The notes beneath the pieces were generated by a model that was not told the origin of the DNA, made no database searches, and saw only the letters and a program-made list of their open reading frames with translations. The translations under genes were made by a program, and so were the position numbers. DNA of 64,000 bases from Micromonospora sp. PLK6-60 (lineage in GTDB: Bacteria > Actinomycetota > Actinomycetes > Mycobacteriales > Micromonosporaceae), in assembly GCF_019890675.1 (NCBI RefSeq), contig NZ_JAIOAA010000001.1, positions 310,001-374,000 on the forward strand, written 5' to 3'. Every line of letters starts with the position of its first letter. The stretch's first letter is position 1. This document shows positions 16,747 to 26,352 of the stretch, one piece after another.

Positions 16747-19700
16747 TCAGCTCAGGGCGAGGCGTCCCTCCTGGTCGAACCGGATACGGCCGCTCGTCAC
16801 CGCGACGTGCAAGCCGTACCGCAGGAGCTTGTCGATCTTCTCGGTGCGCCGCCGGTAGCCCAGGCGCTCCAGCCCCGCCCGCAGCAGCCGATCCTCGTCC
16901 ATGCTTCGCACGCTCTGCAGGACATGGACGAACGCGTTCGCCACCTCCTCCGGCGGCACCTCCTCGAAGCCCCGGTCGTTGCTCGCCTGGGTGACCCGGT
17001 ACGCGCGCCACCTCTGTGGATCCGTCCCCTCGGGCCAGGCGTACCGTCCGACCGTCGGGTGCTCGTACAGCCGGCGGGCGTCAACGAGTGTGAGGACGGC
17101 GAGACGCCGGTCCTCCCGGGTCCGGAGGAAACCGAACCGGGCGAGAGCCAGGCGGGCCAGCCGGTGCTGTTCGACGGGCCCCTCGGCCGCGATGATCTCG
17201 CGTAGCGCCTCCCGGACAAGTCCGCGGACCCGCTGGTCGGTGGCGAGTAGGTCGAGGTCGCTCTGGTCGCCGAGCGGAGTCGGCGCGTACGGGATGAAGG
17301 GTCGAACCTCGATGCTGCCGGCGGTCGCCGGCGGCCCGCTCGCGGCAGGAGCCGGCGTGAATGCGGTGGCGAGGCCGGTGACCAGAATCGACGAGGCAAC
17401 GGCCAGTGGCTCGGTGTCTTCCGCGACCCGCGGATCCGTCAGATTTACAGACGGACCCTGCTCGTCGTCGGCGGCAGCGCGGGGTGCCGGCAGCTCGGGC
17501 CCCTCGTGCGGTACAACGGACGCCGCCGACGCGGCAGGCTCCGAAGCGTCCGCCCTCGCCACCGCCTCGTCGACGCGGTCGAGCAGTGCGGACCGGTCGT
17601 GGATCCATGCCGGCAACCAGAACCGCACCACCTCCGGCCAGCCCATGATCGTCCGAAGCAGGGCCGGGGCCAGGTCCCGGTCGGCCACCGTCGGGCGGGA
17701 GCTCCAGTCCGGCCCGTCCAGCATGACCGCGACCTGCCAGCGCGTTGCCCCGGGCCGGCGCACGGCAATGTCGACGGTGAAGTCGGACAGGCCGTGTGCG
17801 GTGCGTACCTCGTGCCCGCGCTCGCGCAGCGCGGCGGCCACCTGGTCACGGATCCGGCTACGCCGCTCGGTCCGGTCGGTGGTCAGATCGCCCAGCCGAT
17901 CGGCGCCGGCGGCGGCCAACTCGCAGTACGCCCGCAGGTGCTGAGTGCCGACCGCCGAGGTCCGCGACAGGTCGATGTCGGACGGTTCGAACGACGAGAA
18001 CAGCACGACCTGCCGGCGGGCCCGAGTGATGGCCACATTGAGCCGACGCTCGCCGCCGACCTGGCTGAGCGGACCGAAGTTCAGCGGAAGCTGGCCGGTC
18101 TCCGGGTTGGTGGAGAACGCCAATGAGAACAGGACGACGTCCCGCTCGTCACCCTGCACGTTCTCCAGGTTCTTGACGAAGATCGGTTCCGCGACCGCGC
18201 CGGAGAGGTGCTCCCGGACGAGCGGGTCGCTGCTCTCCTCCAGCAGGTTGAGGATGAGGTCCCGCTGCTGGATGTTGAAGGTGACCACGCCGATCGACTG
18301 ACCGGCGGTGGCCGGGTCGTGCAGGCGTCGGATGATATCCGCGAGGACGGCCTGCGCCTCGACCTCGTTGGTTCGCGTACCGCCCCGGTCGTACCGGCCG
18401 TCGACCCCCCGCCAGGTGATGCCGGCGGAGCTGCTGGCGCCGGGCGACGGGAGGCTGGAGAGCTTGTTGTCGTAGTAGTAGCGGTTGGAGAAGGCGATCA
18501 GCGATTCGTCGTGGCTGCGGTAGTGCCAGGACAGCCACCGCTGCGGCAACCCGGACTCGACGGCCTCGCTGAGGATGCTCTCCAGGTCTTCCAGCACCGG
18601 GGCCTCGCCGTCGTCGACCTCGTCGACGGTGTGGCTGGCCTGCATGATGCTGCTCGGCGGCATCTGCCGGGAGTCGCCGACGACCACCACCGCCCGGCCG
18701 CGTCCCATCGCGCCGACCGCCTCCGCTACCCGGATCTGTGATGCTTCGTCAAAAATGACCAGGTCGAACCGCTGCCCTCCCGGGGCCAGGAAGTTCGCCG
18801 CCGAGGCGGGGCTGACCAGCACGCACGGTGTCAGGGCCAAGACGGCGTCCGGGTAGAGCTCGAACAGCTCCCGGAAGGACCGCCCGCCGCGTTTGCGGCG
18901 CAGCTCTGCGGCGAAGTCGGCGAAGCGCCCCCGCCGGTCGCTCGGGCTGAAGGGGCGGCGTCCGACCAGCACCGACGGCAGGCGCTCGGGCAGCGCTGCG
19001 CGCAGCTCACCGGCGGCGGTCTCGAACTGGGCGATCTCGTCGTCGTGCAGCTCCGGGTCGAAGTACTGCAGACCACCGGCTCGCAGCCGTTCGGCGAGGG
19101 AGGTGGCGGCGACTCCGCGCCGGTACGCCTCCTCGGCGAACTGCCCGGGCACCTCGGCGCGCAGCAGCTGGCCGTGGTAGTCGGTGAGACCGGCGGAGGC
19201 GAGCACGTCGGCGTGGGTGAGCACGGTGGCCCACCGACGCAGCGGGAAGAGCTCCTCGGTACGCAGGTCGTGCAGCCAGGTCGCGCCGTCCCGCTGCCAG
19301 GCGGCGGCCCAGTGCGAGCCGGTGGCCCACAGGGCCAGCTCCGGCTCCCCGGAGCGCAGCACCCCGCGCCAGGCCCGCCACCGGGAGGCGACCCGGTCGA
19401 GGAGGACGGCGTCGGTGTCGGTGAAGCCGGGCTGGAACAGGTTCCAGGCCTGCGGGTGCCGGGCCAGCAGCGTCCGGCCGATCCGGGTTGCCTCGATCGC
19501 CTCGGCAAGCCGCTGCGGGGCGTCCGGTTGCGTGGGTTGCCATCCCGGCAGAAGCAGGCCGCCCACCGCCGCCGCCTGCTGATACAGGGCCGCGGCCCGG
19601 GCCTGAGCGGCGACGAGGCGCCCGGTGGTCACCTCGACCTGCTCGGCGTCGAGAGTCGCGCCGGCGATCAGGTGCACGGCCATCTTGTCGACGACGGCCT

Positions 19701-22700
19701 GCTTGCGCTTGCGCTTGCCGAAGACCTTTTTCGCCGCCTCCTGCGCCTCGACGTGCCAGGCGGTCAGCTCCGCACGGCCGTACACGTCGGGCCGGAAGGT
19801 GGCCAGCTCACCGGCGAAGCCCTGGTGGAAGCCGGCCAGCTCCGACTGCAGCCGGGCCACCGCCTCGTCCCAGCGCCGGTCGCTGGCCCGCACGGTGGTC
19901 TCCCGGTCCGGCAGCATTCCGCGTACGGCAAGCCAGGCGCCGGCCTGCAGTTCGCTGACCGTCTCGGGTGCGGGCAGCGTCCGCAGTAGCTCGACCAAGT
20001 GGGGGCGGGTGGCGAGGTCGACGCGGACGCGTTCCAGGTCGGCGGCGATCTCGGTGAGGGCCGCGCCGTGCAGGCCGTCCAGGGTGCGGCACCCGCTCAA
20101 CGACCAGGGGTGCTCGGGTCGGACCCGCGCTGAGCGGGCGGCGGCCGGGAACTCCCGCAGCGTGCGCTCCACCTGTGCCCGCGCCTCCTCGGGCGCATGT
20201 AGGTAGGTCACCGGGATCGGCGCGACCGGCCCGTCCCCGTACGCGAGGACCTGCTCGTAGGCCGACCAGAGCGACATACCGACGGGGTTGGTGGTGTGGA
20301 CCTGCGCCGGGTACTCGACCAGCGGCGCGAGCCGGGTCCGGTAGGCCGTCTCGACGGCCGTCCAGCTGCCGTCGGTCCCGGCGTCGTACTGGTCCAGGGC
20401 GTCACGCAACTGCTGGCGGATGGCGTTGAGGGATTGTTTGCGCCCGTGCAGGTCCAGCGCGAACGGTCCCAGGCCGATCTGCCGGAGCCGGCGCTTGACG
20501 ACCTCGAGAGCGGCCTGCTTCTCAGCGACGAACAGCACGGACCGGCCGGCGGCGACCGCCCTGGCGATCATGTTGGTGATGGTCTGTGACTTGCCGGTGC
20601 CGGGCGGGCCTTCGAGGACGAAGGACTGGCCACGCTCGGCCATCGCGATGGCCTGCATCTGCGAGCCGTCGGCGGGAATGGGCAGGTGCAGCTCCGGCTC
20701 GTCGACGGCTTCTTCCGGCTGATCCTCCGGCCGGGCCGGGTCGTCGAATGTCGCGCCGGAGGACTGCACCAGGTGCCGCACGACGGGGTTCTCCATGAAC
20801 CGCGGCCAGTGGTCGCCGAGGTCCCGCCACATCTGGAAGGTGGAAAACTGCAGCAACCGTAGGCTGGCGGACTCGTCGATGCGGTAGTTCAGCCGGTTGT
20901 CGACCAGGCCCGCGTTGATCGCGGCCAGGGTCTTCGCGACGTCGATGCCGTGCTCGTCGAGGACCGGCTGTTCCAGCTCCGGGATCCGCACCCCGTGCTT
21001 GACCCGCAGCCACTCGATCAGGCAGTAGTTCGGGCTGGCGACCTCGCTGCCGTCGATGACCATCGCGTACGGCCGGCGACCGGTGCCGCCCTCGATGCGC
21101 ACCGGCAGCAGGAACAGTGGGGCGTATGCCTCTCCCCCGGTTGTCCTCGGGTGCACCAGCGTGCCGATGGTCAGATAGAGGTAGTTACTGCCGGTCTCCT
21201 GCAGCATGGTGCGCGCTTCGCGCTGAAGCGACCGCATGGCGGTCTTGTAGCGGGCCTCGGTGACCGCGCCGTAGACCCGGCGGTCGGTGCGCAGCTCGCG
21301 GGTGAGGACGTCGGCGTCGAGGTCCTGCGCCCGGCGCGCGCCGGCCAACTCGTGGACGTGGCTGATGTCGTCCTGCGGGATGACCTGCACCTGGCGACCG
21401 TCGTGGATCAGATCGTCGAGCAGGGCGAGGGCGCCGGCCGGCACGTGCAGGTCAAGGCCGCGGCCCCGCTTCGGCAGGTTCAGCAGCGGGTTGCGCAGGC
21501 TCAGGTCGAGCAGGGACTTACGCCACTGCTGGATGCGCGCCGGCGAGTCGTCGGAGGGCTGCGGCGTCTCGTCGCGGTCGTCGGCGAGCTGGCGCAACTT
21601 GGCCGCGGCCACCCCCGACGGAAGGTCCAGGGAGGCCACTGTGGTGTCGGTGGTCGTCTCGGTGTCGACCGGCGCGACCAGCTGGTCGGCCGACGGCAGC
21701 GGCCGGATGCCGGAGCGGTGGGCGAGGTGGACGTCGACCACGCCCTGCAGCCGGTGGCCGTCGCCGCGGAAGTGACCGAGGCCGACCCGCACCGCCTCGG
21801 TGAACGTCGCGGTCTGCGCGCCGGGCCCGAGGCGGGTGAGTTCGACAGGCACCGCCCGGCCGGAGTCGACCATCGAGATGAGCAGGTTCGTCTCGGTGAC
21901 CGCCGCGGCGCTGAGGCGCTCCTCCTCCAGCAGGAAGCCGCCGAAGGCGTGCCCCTCGCTGATGAAGACCAGCGGGTGCAGCCCGGCCGCCTCCAGGCAG
22001 GCGGCGTAGGTGACGGACAGATCGAGGCAGTTGCCGAGCCGTCCGTCCAGCACCGCCGCCGTCGTCCGGACCTTCTGGCCGCTGTTCTCGAACGACGCCG
22101 GCAGCGTCTGGTAGGTGATGTCGAGCCCGCGCAGCGACTCGTAGACGGCACCGGCGATCAGCGCCGCCCGCTCCGACCCGTCCTGGTAGCCCTGCAACGA
22201 TCCGGAACCGGTACGCGCCAGCAGGAGCTGCGCCGCCGACCTCAGCACCGCCTCCACCGCGCCGGTGTTCGGCTGCACGAACGCGGCCAGGCTGTCGTAG
22301 AGCGCCGGGCTGTTGAACCACTCGTTGTGCGCGAGCACCATCGACGGGGCGACAAGCGTCAGCGGCGTGCCGTTCGTCGGCGTGCCGGTCGCCTCGACGG
22401 TGAGGCGGTAGTCGACCGGGAACGCCTCGTCGGTGCGATATAGCAGGGTGCGCTCCGGCGTGACGTCGCGGAAGTCGTCCCAGCCGGTGCCCGCTCCGGG
22501 CCGCAGCGGCCGGGTGAGGGTACGCGTCCACGGCTCGGTGAGAGCACCGTCAGGCCCGAGCAGCTCCAGCGTCAGCGTCACCTCCGCCAACGGCTCCGCG
22601 CCACGGTTGGTAAGCGTGAGGTGACGGACCAACGGCACCCGGTTGTGCACCAGGGCGGCGTTGATCGCCGGCTGCACGAGCAACGCGACGGCGAGCTGGT

Positions 22701-22740
22701 CGTCGGCGGCGGTGAACTGCGCGAAGACGCTGTCGGACAT
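16747..22740 (-). CDS. Giant DUF4011/DUF3320 superfamily-1 helicase with nuclease-like domain
   Basis: 1997 residues. The N-terminal ~350 include a beta-rich region and a transglutaminase-like segment (NCLDLSVTYAACLEAAG...HAFGG). DUF4011 follows from about 385 to 560 (IQQWRKSLLDLSLRNPLLNL). The SF1 motor has Walker A GPPGTGKSQT near 710, Walker B FDEASQI near 1328, and later motifs (GDSRQMPP; LSWHYRSHDESL; TFNIQQRD; VQGDERDVVLFS; ARRQVVLFSS). A PD-(D/E)XK-like domain lies near 1610-1720, but the usual catalytic Glu position reads VMLDG, so activity is doubtful. DUF3320 forms the C-terminal ~180 residues. GGAG precedes the ATG. Such proteins cluster with phage-defence genes, and this is the last gene of a minus-strand island. 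Confidence 0.85.
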   Translation of the reverse strand: MSDSVFAQFTAADDQLAVALLVQPAINAALVHNRVPLVRHLTLTNRGAEPLAEVTLTLELLGPDGALTEPWTRTLTRPLRPGAGTGWDDFRDVTPERTLLYRTDEAFPVDYRLTVEATGTPTNGTPLTLVAPSMVLAHNEWFNSPALYDSLAAFVQPNTGAVEAVLRSAAQLLLARTGSGSLQGYQDGSERAALIAGAVYESLRGLDITYQTLPASFENSGQKVRTTAAVLDGRLGNCLDLSVTYAACLEAAGLHPLVFISEGHAFGGFLLEEERLSAAAVTETNLLISMVDSGRAVPVELTRLGPGAQTATFTEAVRVGLGHFRGDGHRLQGVVDVHLAHRSGIRPLPSADQLVAPVDTETTTDTTVASLDLPSGVAAAKLRQLADDRDETPQPSDDSPARIQQWRKSLLDLSLRNPLLNLPKRGRGLDLHVPAGALALLDDLIHDGRQVQVIPQDDISHVHELAGARRAQDLDADVLTRELRTDRRVYGAVTEARYKTAMRSLQREARTMLQETGSNYLYLTIGTLVHPRTTGGEAYAPLFLLPVRIEGGTGRRPYAMVIDGSEVASPNYCLIEWLRVKHGVRIPELEQPVLDEHGIDVAKTLAAINAGLVDNRLNYRIDESASLRLLQFSTFQMWRDLGDHWPRFMENPVVRHLVQSSGATFDDPARPEDQPEEAVDEPELHLPIPADGSQMQAIAMAERGQSFVLEGPPGTGKSQTITNMIARAVAAGRSVLFVAEKQAALEVVKRRLRQIGLGPFALDLHGRKQSLNAIRQQLRDALDQYDAGTDGSWTAVETAYRTRLAPLVEYPAQVHTTNPVGMSLWSAYEQVLAYGDGPVAPIPVTYLHAPEEARAQVERTLREFPAAARSARVRPEHPWSLSGCRTLDGLHGAALTEIAADLERVRVDLATRPHLVELLRTLPAPETVSELQAGAWLAVRGMLPDRETTVRASDRRWDEAVARLQSELAGFHQGFAGELATFRPDVYGRAELTAWHVEAQEAAKKVFGKRKRKQAVVDKMAVHLIAGATLDAEQVEVTTGRLVAAQARAAALYQQAAAVGGLLLPGWQPTQPDAPQRLAEAIEATRIGRTLLARHPQAWNLFQPGFTDTDAVLLDRVASRWRAWRGVLRSGEPELALWATGSHWAAAWQRDGATWLHDLRTEELFPLRRWATVLTHADVLASAGLTDYHGQLLRAEVPGQFAEEAYRRGVAATSLAERLRAGGLQYFDPELHDDEIAQFETAAGELRAALPERLPSVLVGRRPFSPSDRRGRFADFAAELRRKRGGRSFRELFELYPDAVLALTPCVLVSPASAANFLAPGGQRFDLVIFDEASQIRVAEAVGAMGRGRAVVVVGDSRQMPPSSIMQASHTVDEVDDGEAPVLEDLESILSEAVESGLPQRWLSWHYRSHDESLIAFSNRYYYDNKLSSLPSPGASSSAGITWRGVDGRYDRGGTRTNEVEAQAVLADIIRRLHDPATAGQSIGVVTFNIQQRDLILNLLEESSDPLVREHLSGAVAEPIFVKNLENVQGDERDVVLFSLAFSTNPETGQLPLNFGPLSQVGGERRLNVAITRARRQVVLFSSFEPSDIDLSRTSAVGTQHLRAYCELAAAGADRLGDLTTDRTERRSRIRDQVAAALRERGHEVRTAHGLSDFTVDIAVRRPGATRWQVAVMLDGPDWSSRPTVADRDLAPALLRTIMGWPEVVRFWLPAWIHDRSALLDRVDEAVARADASEPAASAASVVPHEGPELPAPRAAADDEQGPSVNLTDPRVAEDTEPLAVASSILVTGLATAFTPAPAASGPPATAGSIEVRPFIPYAPTPLGDQSDLDLLATDQRVRGLVREALREIIAAEGPVEQHRLARLALARFGFLRTREDRRLAVLTLVDARRLYEHPTVGRYAWPEGTDPQRWRAYRVTQASNDRGFEEVPPEEVANAFVHVLQSVRSMDEDRLLRAGLERLGYRRRTEKIDKLLRYGLHVAVTSGRIRFDQEGRLALS

Positions 22741-22917
22741 ATGCGTTTCTCCAGGTGGCGAGGCCAGGAACCGCCCAGCCTAGCGGTCGGCCGATCGGTG
22801 GAGCCTCCCCCGGCCGATCTTGGTCGTCGTACCACTCGGGCAGGATGTGCGCCATAACGACGCACCACCTGGTCTACGGCCTCGGCGCACTCGCCGGCTA
22901 GGCGCGACGCACCTCCT

Positions 22918-24153
22918 TCACGGTTCTGTCTGCTCGCCCAACTCGCCCTGGCAGGCGATCGCGTTTCGCCGGCACTCGTCGGCCAGCTCCCGATGCTTGT
23001 CGGAGCTGCTCACGTCTCGAGCAAGCTCCTCGAACGCCTGTCGAGCCCGTCGGAAGTCGCCGGCGAGCAGGTAGAGGTTGGCGAGATCGAGCCGCAACGG
23101 AGCGAGTTCGTCGCCGGGCTCCCCGGGAGCGGAGCGCAGCGCCGCGTCCAGCATCTCCGCCGCCTGCACAAAGCGTTCGTGCTCGGCCAGCTCCTCGACC
23201 TGGGCCCGCAGTTCGGGCAGCGATGGAACTGTTCGGGGTGGTGACGTCGGGGCCGCTGCTGCCTGGTCGGTTCGCCGTCCGGTCACGACGTCGGCGCTGC
23301 CCCGGGTGTAGGGCAGGAGGAGCTGTTCGACCTCGGCAGCCGAGGCGGGCCGGTCCGACGGATCCTTGGCCAGAAGGCAGAAGAGCAGATGAGCCAGGTC
23401 GTCGGGCACGTCCGACCGGTACTCGGTGACGATCGGGATGGGTGACCGCAGGTGCCGGTGCAGCATCTCGAGGGAGTTCCGGGCATCGAAGGGCGGACTT
23501 CCGGTGAGCATCTCGAACAGAATGCACCCCAGCGCGTACAGGTCGGCGGCCGGTCCGACGCGTGCTGCGGATGCCTGTTCCGGCGCGATGTAGGCGGGAG
23601 TGCCGAGGGTGTGGCCGGTTGCCGTCAGGCGGGACTGCTCGGCCGGGCCGATCAGTGCGGCGACACCGAAGTCGAGAACCTTGACGGCGCCCGAGGGGGT
23701 GACCATGAGGTTCTGCGGCTTCAGGTCACGGTGCACCAGGGAGGCGGCATGAGCAGCGGTCAGCACGGAGCAGACCTGGGCGGCGATCGACGCCGAATCC
23801 GCCACCGACAGCCGTTCCTGCTCCGCGACAATGTCGGCCAGCTGGCACCCGCGCACGAGCTGCATGACGATGTACAGGTCCTCGCCGTGCCCGCCGAGGT
23901 CATGGATGACCGGCACGCCGGGGTGATCGAGGCGGGCGGTCACCCGCGCCTCCCGCCGGAATCGCTTGATCGCGACCTCTCGCTCGGCCTCCGGCACCTC
24001 TGTCGCTCGGAGGAACTTGACCGCCACCGGCCGGTCAAGGCGGTCGTCGTACCCCGCCCACACCTGGCCCATCCCGCCACGGCCGATCGGGTACGTCAGC
24101 TCGTACCGATCACCGATGCGGTCCCGCGCCTGCACCTGTGGCTCCCTCGTCAC
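22918..24153 (-). CDS. Ser/Thr protein kinase with C-terminal TPR-like region (island A)
   Basis: 411 residues. The kinase domain (about 15-275) has a glycine loop GRGGMGQVW, VAVKFL (catalytic Lys), HRDLKPQN and DFG, with GTPAYIAPEQ as activation-segment end, so it should be active. No membrane helix follows, unlike PASTA-type kinases; instead residues about 310-400 are helical with a TPR-like pattern, probably for partner binding. The start is GTG. It lies 30 bases after the UvrD-like gene, so it is probably part of the same transcript and phosphorylates or is switched by island components. Confidence 0.85.
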   Translation of the reverse strand: MTREPQVQARDRIGDRYELTYPIGRGGMGQVWAGYDDRLDRPVAVKFLRATEVPEAEREVAIKRFRREARVTARLDHPGVPVIHDLGGHGEDLYIVMQLVRGCQLADIVAEQERLSVADSASIAAQVCSVLTAAHAASLVHRDLKPQNLMVTPSGAVKVLDFGVAALIGPAEQSRLTATGHTLGTPAYIAPEQASAARVGPAADLYALGCILFEMLTGSPPFDARNSLEMLHRHLRSPIPIVTEYRSDVPDDLAHLLFCLLAKDPSDRPASAAEVEQLLLPYTRGSADVVTGRRTDQAAAAPTSPPRTVPSLPELRAQVEELAEHERFVQAAEMLDAALRSAPGEPGDELAPLRLDLANLYLLAGDFRRARQAFEELARDVSSSDKHRELADECRRNAIACQGELGEQTEP

Positions 24154-24183
24154 ATGTCGGCCCTCAGCTGGGTGGGCCGGCTT

Positions 24184-26352
24184 TCAGGCCGGCTGTCGTT
24201 GCACGAGACGTGCGGTCAGAAACGGACTGGGCGTGCCGTGCCAGAACACCGCCAGCTCATCGCGGGGCCGGGTGGCCGCGACGAAGAGAAGCGACCGGTC
24301 CTTCTGGCGTTCCCGCTGGTAGCGCTTCGGGTCGGTGTCCCGGTACCGGCTGATCATCTGCCGGGGTACGAGTCCATCGGCGACCGCGGCGATGATCATG
24401 CGCTGGTATTCGAGGCCCTTGAACCGGTGCATGGTGCCGACGTGGATGCCGTCGGGTTGTTTCGGGCCGTCCGGGCCGATCTCCACCGCCGGCAGTCCAT
24501 CGGCTTTCAGCCGGTTCAGGACCTCTGCGGCCAGGTCCTTCGTCGGAACGCAGATGGCCACCGAGCCGTCGACCGGGTTACCCCAGGCGCGTACCTGTTC
24601 GGCGATGAGGTCCCGCTCCTGGGCCCAGGTCGCGGTGCCACGGAACACCGGCGGGGCACCCCGCAGCAGCGAGCGGTAGCCCGCCAGGTCCTCTTCGCCG
24701 CCGTCCAGGTCGTCGTACACCTCGCCGGTCATGATCTGGAGCGCGTCGGCGAGGATCTGGCGGGTGGTGCGATAGCTCAGCGTGAGACGGGACGACCGGC
24801 CGCGGATGTTGATGCCGAGGCTGCCGAGTGTCACGTGGTTGTCGTAGATGCGCTGGTGGGTGTCGCCGGTGAGGAAGAGGTCGTCCGGACCTGAGGGAAC
24901 CATTGCCCGCAGCATCTTCCAGTGCGCGGCGCTGAGGTCCTGCGCCTCGTCCACCACGATGTGCCGGTAGCGCGGGCGGCGGAGTGCGCCGGAGGACTCC
25001 CCGGCGGCGAGCGCCCGGTCCATCTCCAACCGCGCCGCCCGCTGGGCCACCTGGCGCCAGGTCCAGATGCCACGGTCTTCGAGCCACGAGGTGAAGCGCT
25101 CCGTCAGCTGCCAGATCTGGTCCCGCTCCATCCGAGTCAGGCTGCGACCCCGGTTGGGCCGGCGGGCCTTGAAGTAGTCGGCGCGGGAGTTCAGCACCTG
25201 GCCGAGGATCACCTGGGTCCACTCGGCGGCGAGGAAGTCAGCGCCCCAACCGGACTCACCGGTTTCGAGGAGGAATTCACCCCACAGGTCGGGGACCTGA
25301 TTGTCGTTGATGACGCTGCGGTTCGCGCCGGCCTTCGCCTCGGTCACCACCCGGCTGGCCAGCCGGTCGATGTTGACGATGTCGACGCGGGCCACCAACT
25401 CCTGACCGCCGAGCGCCAGCAGACGGGTACGGAGGTCGGCGGCCAGGTTGCGGTTGAAGGTCGTCAGCAGGATGGGTTTGTCCGCACCGGGTGGCAGCTG
25501 CCGGGCGAGGTGGGCGACCCGGTGCAGCGCGACGATGGTCTTGCCGGTGCCGGGGCCGCCGCCGACGCGGGCGGGACCGTTGTACTTCCTTTCGACAAGC
25601 TTCCGCTGGGTGGGGTGCAGGAAGATCTGCCAGCGTTCGAAGGCTTCCCCGATGATCGCCTGCAACGCCTCGTCGTCGGATGTCACCTGGGTGGCGGGGC
25701 GTTCGACGGCCGCCTCGTAGTCGTCCGGGTCGATCGGCTCGTCGGCGCGTACCGGGTCGGTGACCTGTTGGAGCACCTCGTCGTAGGACGTGCCGTCGAA
25801 GAGCGCGAAGAGCACGTCGGTGGTGAGCTGCGGTGCCCGGTCCAGCAGCTCCAGCAGCTCGGCCTCGGTGGTGAGCTCCCGGATCTGCGGCAGCAGCGGT
25901 TCGGAGACGCCGAGGTCGAGGAGCTGGGCGTCGGGGTAGGCGTCGAATAGCGGCTTGCTCGCGGGCACCGCTTCCGCCTCCGGCGGTATCACCCGCCCGA
26001 CGATGCTGTCGCCGACCGGCGCCAGGTCGACGACTTCGATGCCGCCTGTCACCCGGTTGATCCGGTACGCGTACCGGGACAGGTCGTCGTACACCTCGCC
26101 GCGGTGCTTGACCGCGACGAGCAGGTAGTCCCGGTCGGCGATGTGGAGGAGAAGCGCCCGATGGTCGCGGGTGACGCGCGCGGACATCAGCCGGGAGTCG
26201 CCGCTGAGCGCCTTCAGCTTGAGCCCGGGGTTGTCCGGGTTGTGGCGGAACTTGTGCATGAACTCGTAGACCGCGCCGATGTCGGCGCGGGTGAGCTTCA
26301 TGACCTCCTTGTCCGCGCGGTCCAGGATGCGCAACATCGCTCCGGTGCTCAT
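24184..26352 (-). CDS. UvrD-like helicase with N-terminal RelE-type domain
   Basis: 722 residues. Residues about 1-95 resemble a RelE/ParE-fold toxin domain (LRILDRADKEVMKLTRADI; SGDSRLMSARVTRDHRALL; YLLVAVKHRGEVYDDL). The SF1A helicase follows, with Walker A GGPGTGKT at 265-272, VVDEAQDLS near 466, GDTHQRIYD, SYRTTRQIL, and a C-terminal GTMHRFKGLEY plus LLFVAATRPRDEL. The start ATG overlaps the stop of the DEAD/DUF1998 helicase as ATGA, so the two are co-translated. The UvrD motor is intact. Whether the RelE-like part cuts RNA or only binds nucleic acid is unclear. Confidence 0.85.
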   Translation of the reverse strand: MSTGAMLRILDRADKEVMKLTRADIGAVYEFMHKFRHNPDNPGLKLKALSGDSRLMSARVTRDHRALLLHIADRDYLLVAVKHRGEVYDDLSRYAYRINRVTGGIEVVDLAPVGDSIVGRVIPPEAEAVPASKPLFDAYPDAQLLDLGVSEPLLPQIRELTTEAELLELLDRAPQLTTDVLFALFDGTSYDEVLQQVTDPVRADEPIDPDDYEAAVERPATQVTSDDEALQAIIGEAFERWQIFLHPTQRKLVERKYNGPARVGGGPGTGKTIVALHRVAHLARQLPPGADKPILLTTFNRNLAADLRTRLLALGGQELVARVDIVNIDRLASRVVTEAKAGANRSVINDNQVPDLWGEFLLETGESGWGADFLAAEWTQVILGQVLNSRADYFKARRPNRGRSLTRMERDQIWQLTERFTSWLEDRGIWTWRQVAQRAARLEMDRALAAGESSGALRRPRYRHIVVDEAQDLSAAHWKMLRAMVPSGPDDLFLTGDTHQRIYDNHVTLGSLGINIRGRSSRLTLSYRTTRQILADALQIMTGEVYDDLDGGEEDLAGYRSLLRGAPPVFRGTATWAQERDLIAEQVRAWGNPVDGSVAICVPTKDLAAEVLNRLKADGLPAVEIGPDGPKQPDGIHVGTMHRFKGLEYQRMIIAAVADGLVPRQMISRYRDTDPKRYQRERQKDRSLLFVAATRPRDELAVFWHGTPSPFLTARLVQRQPA

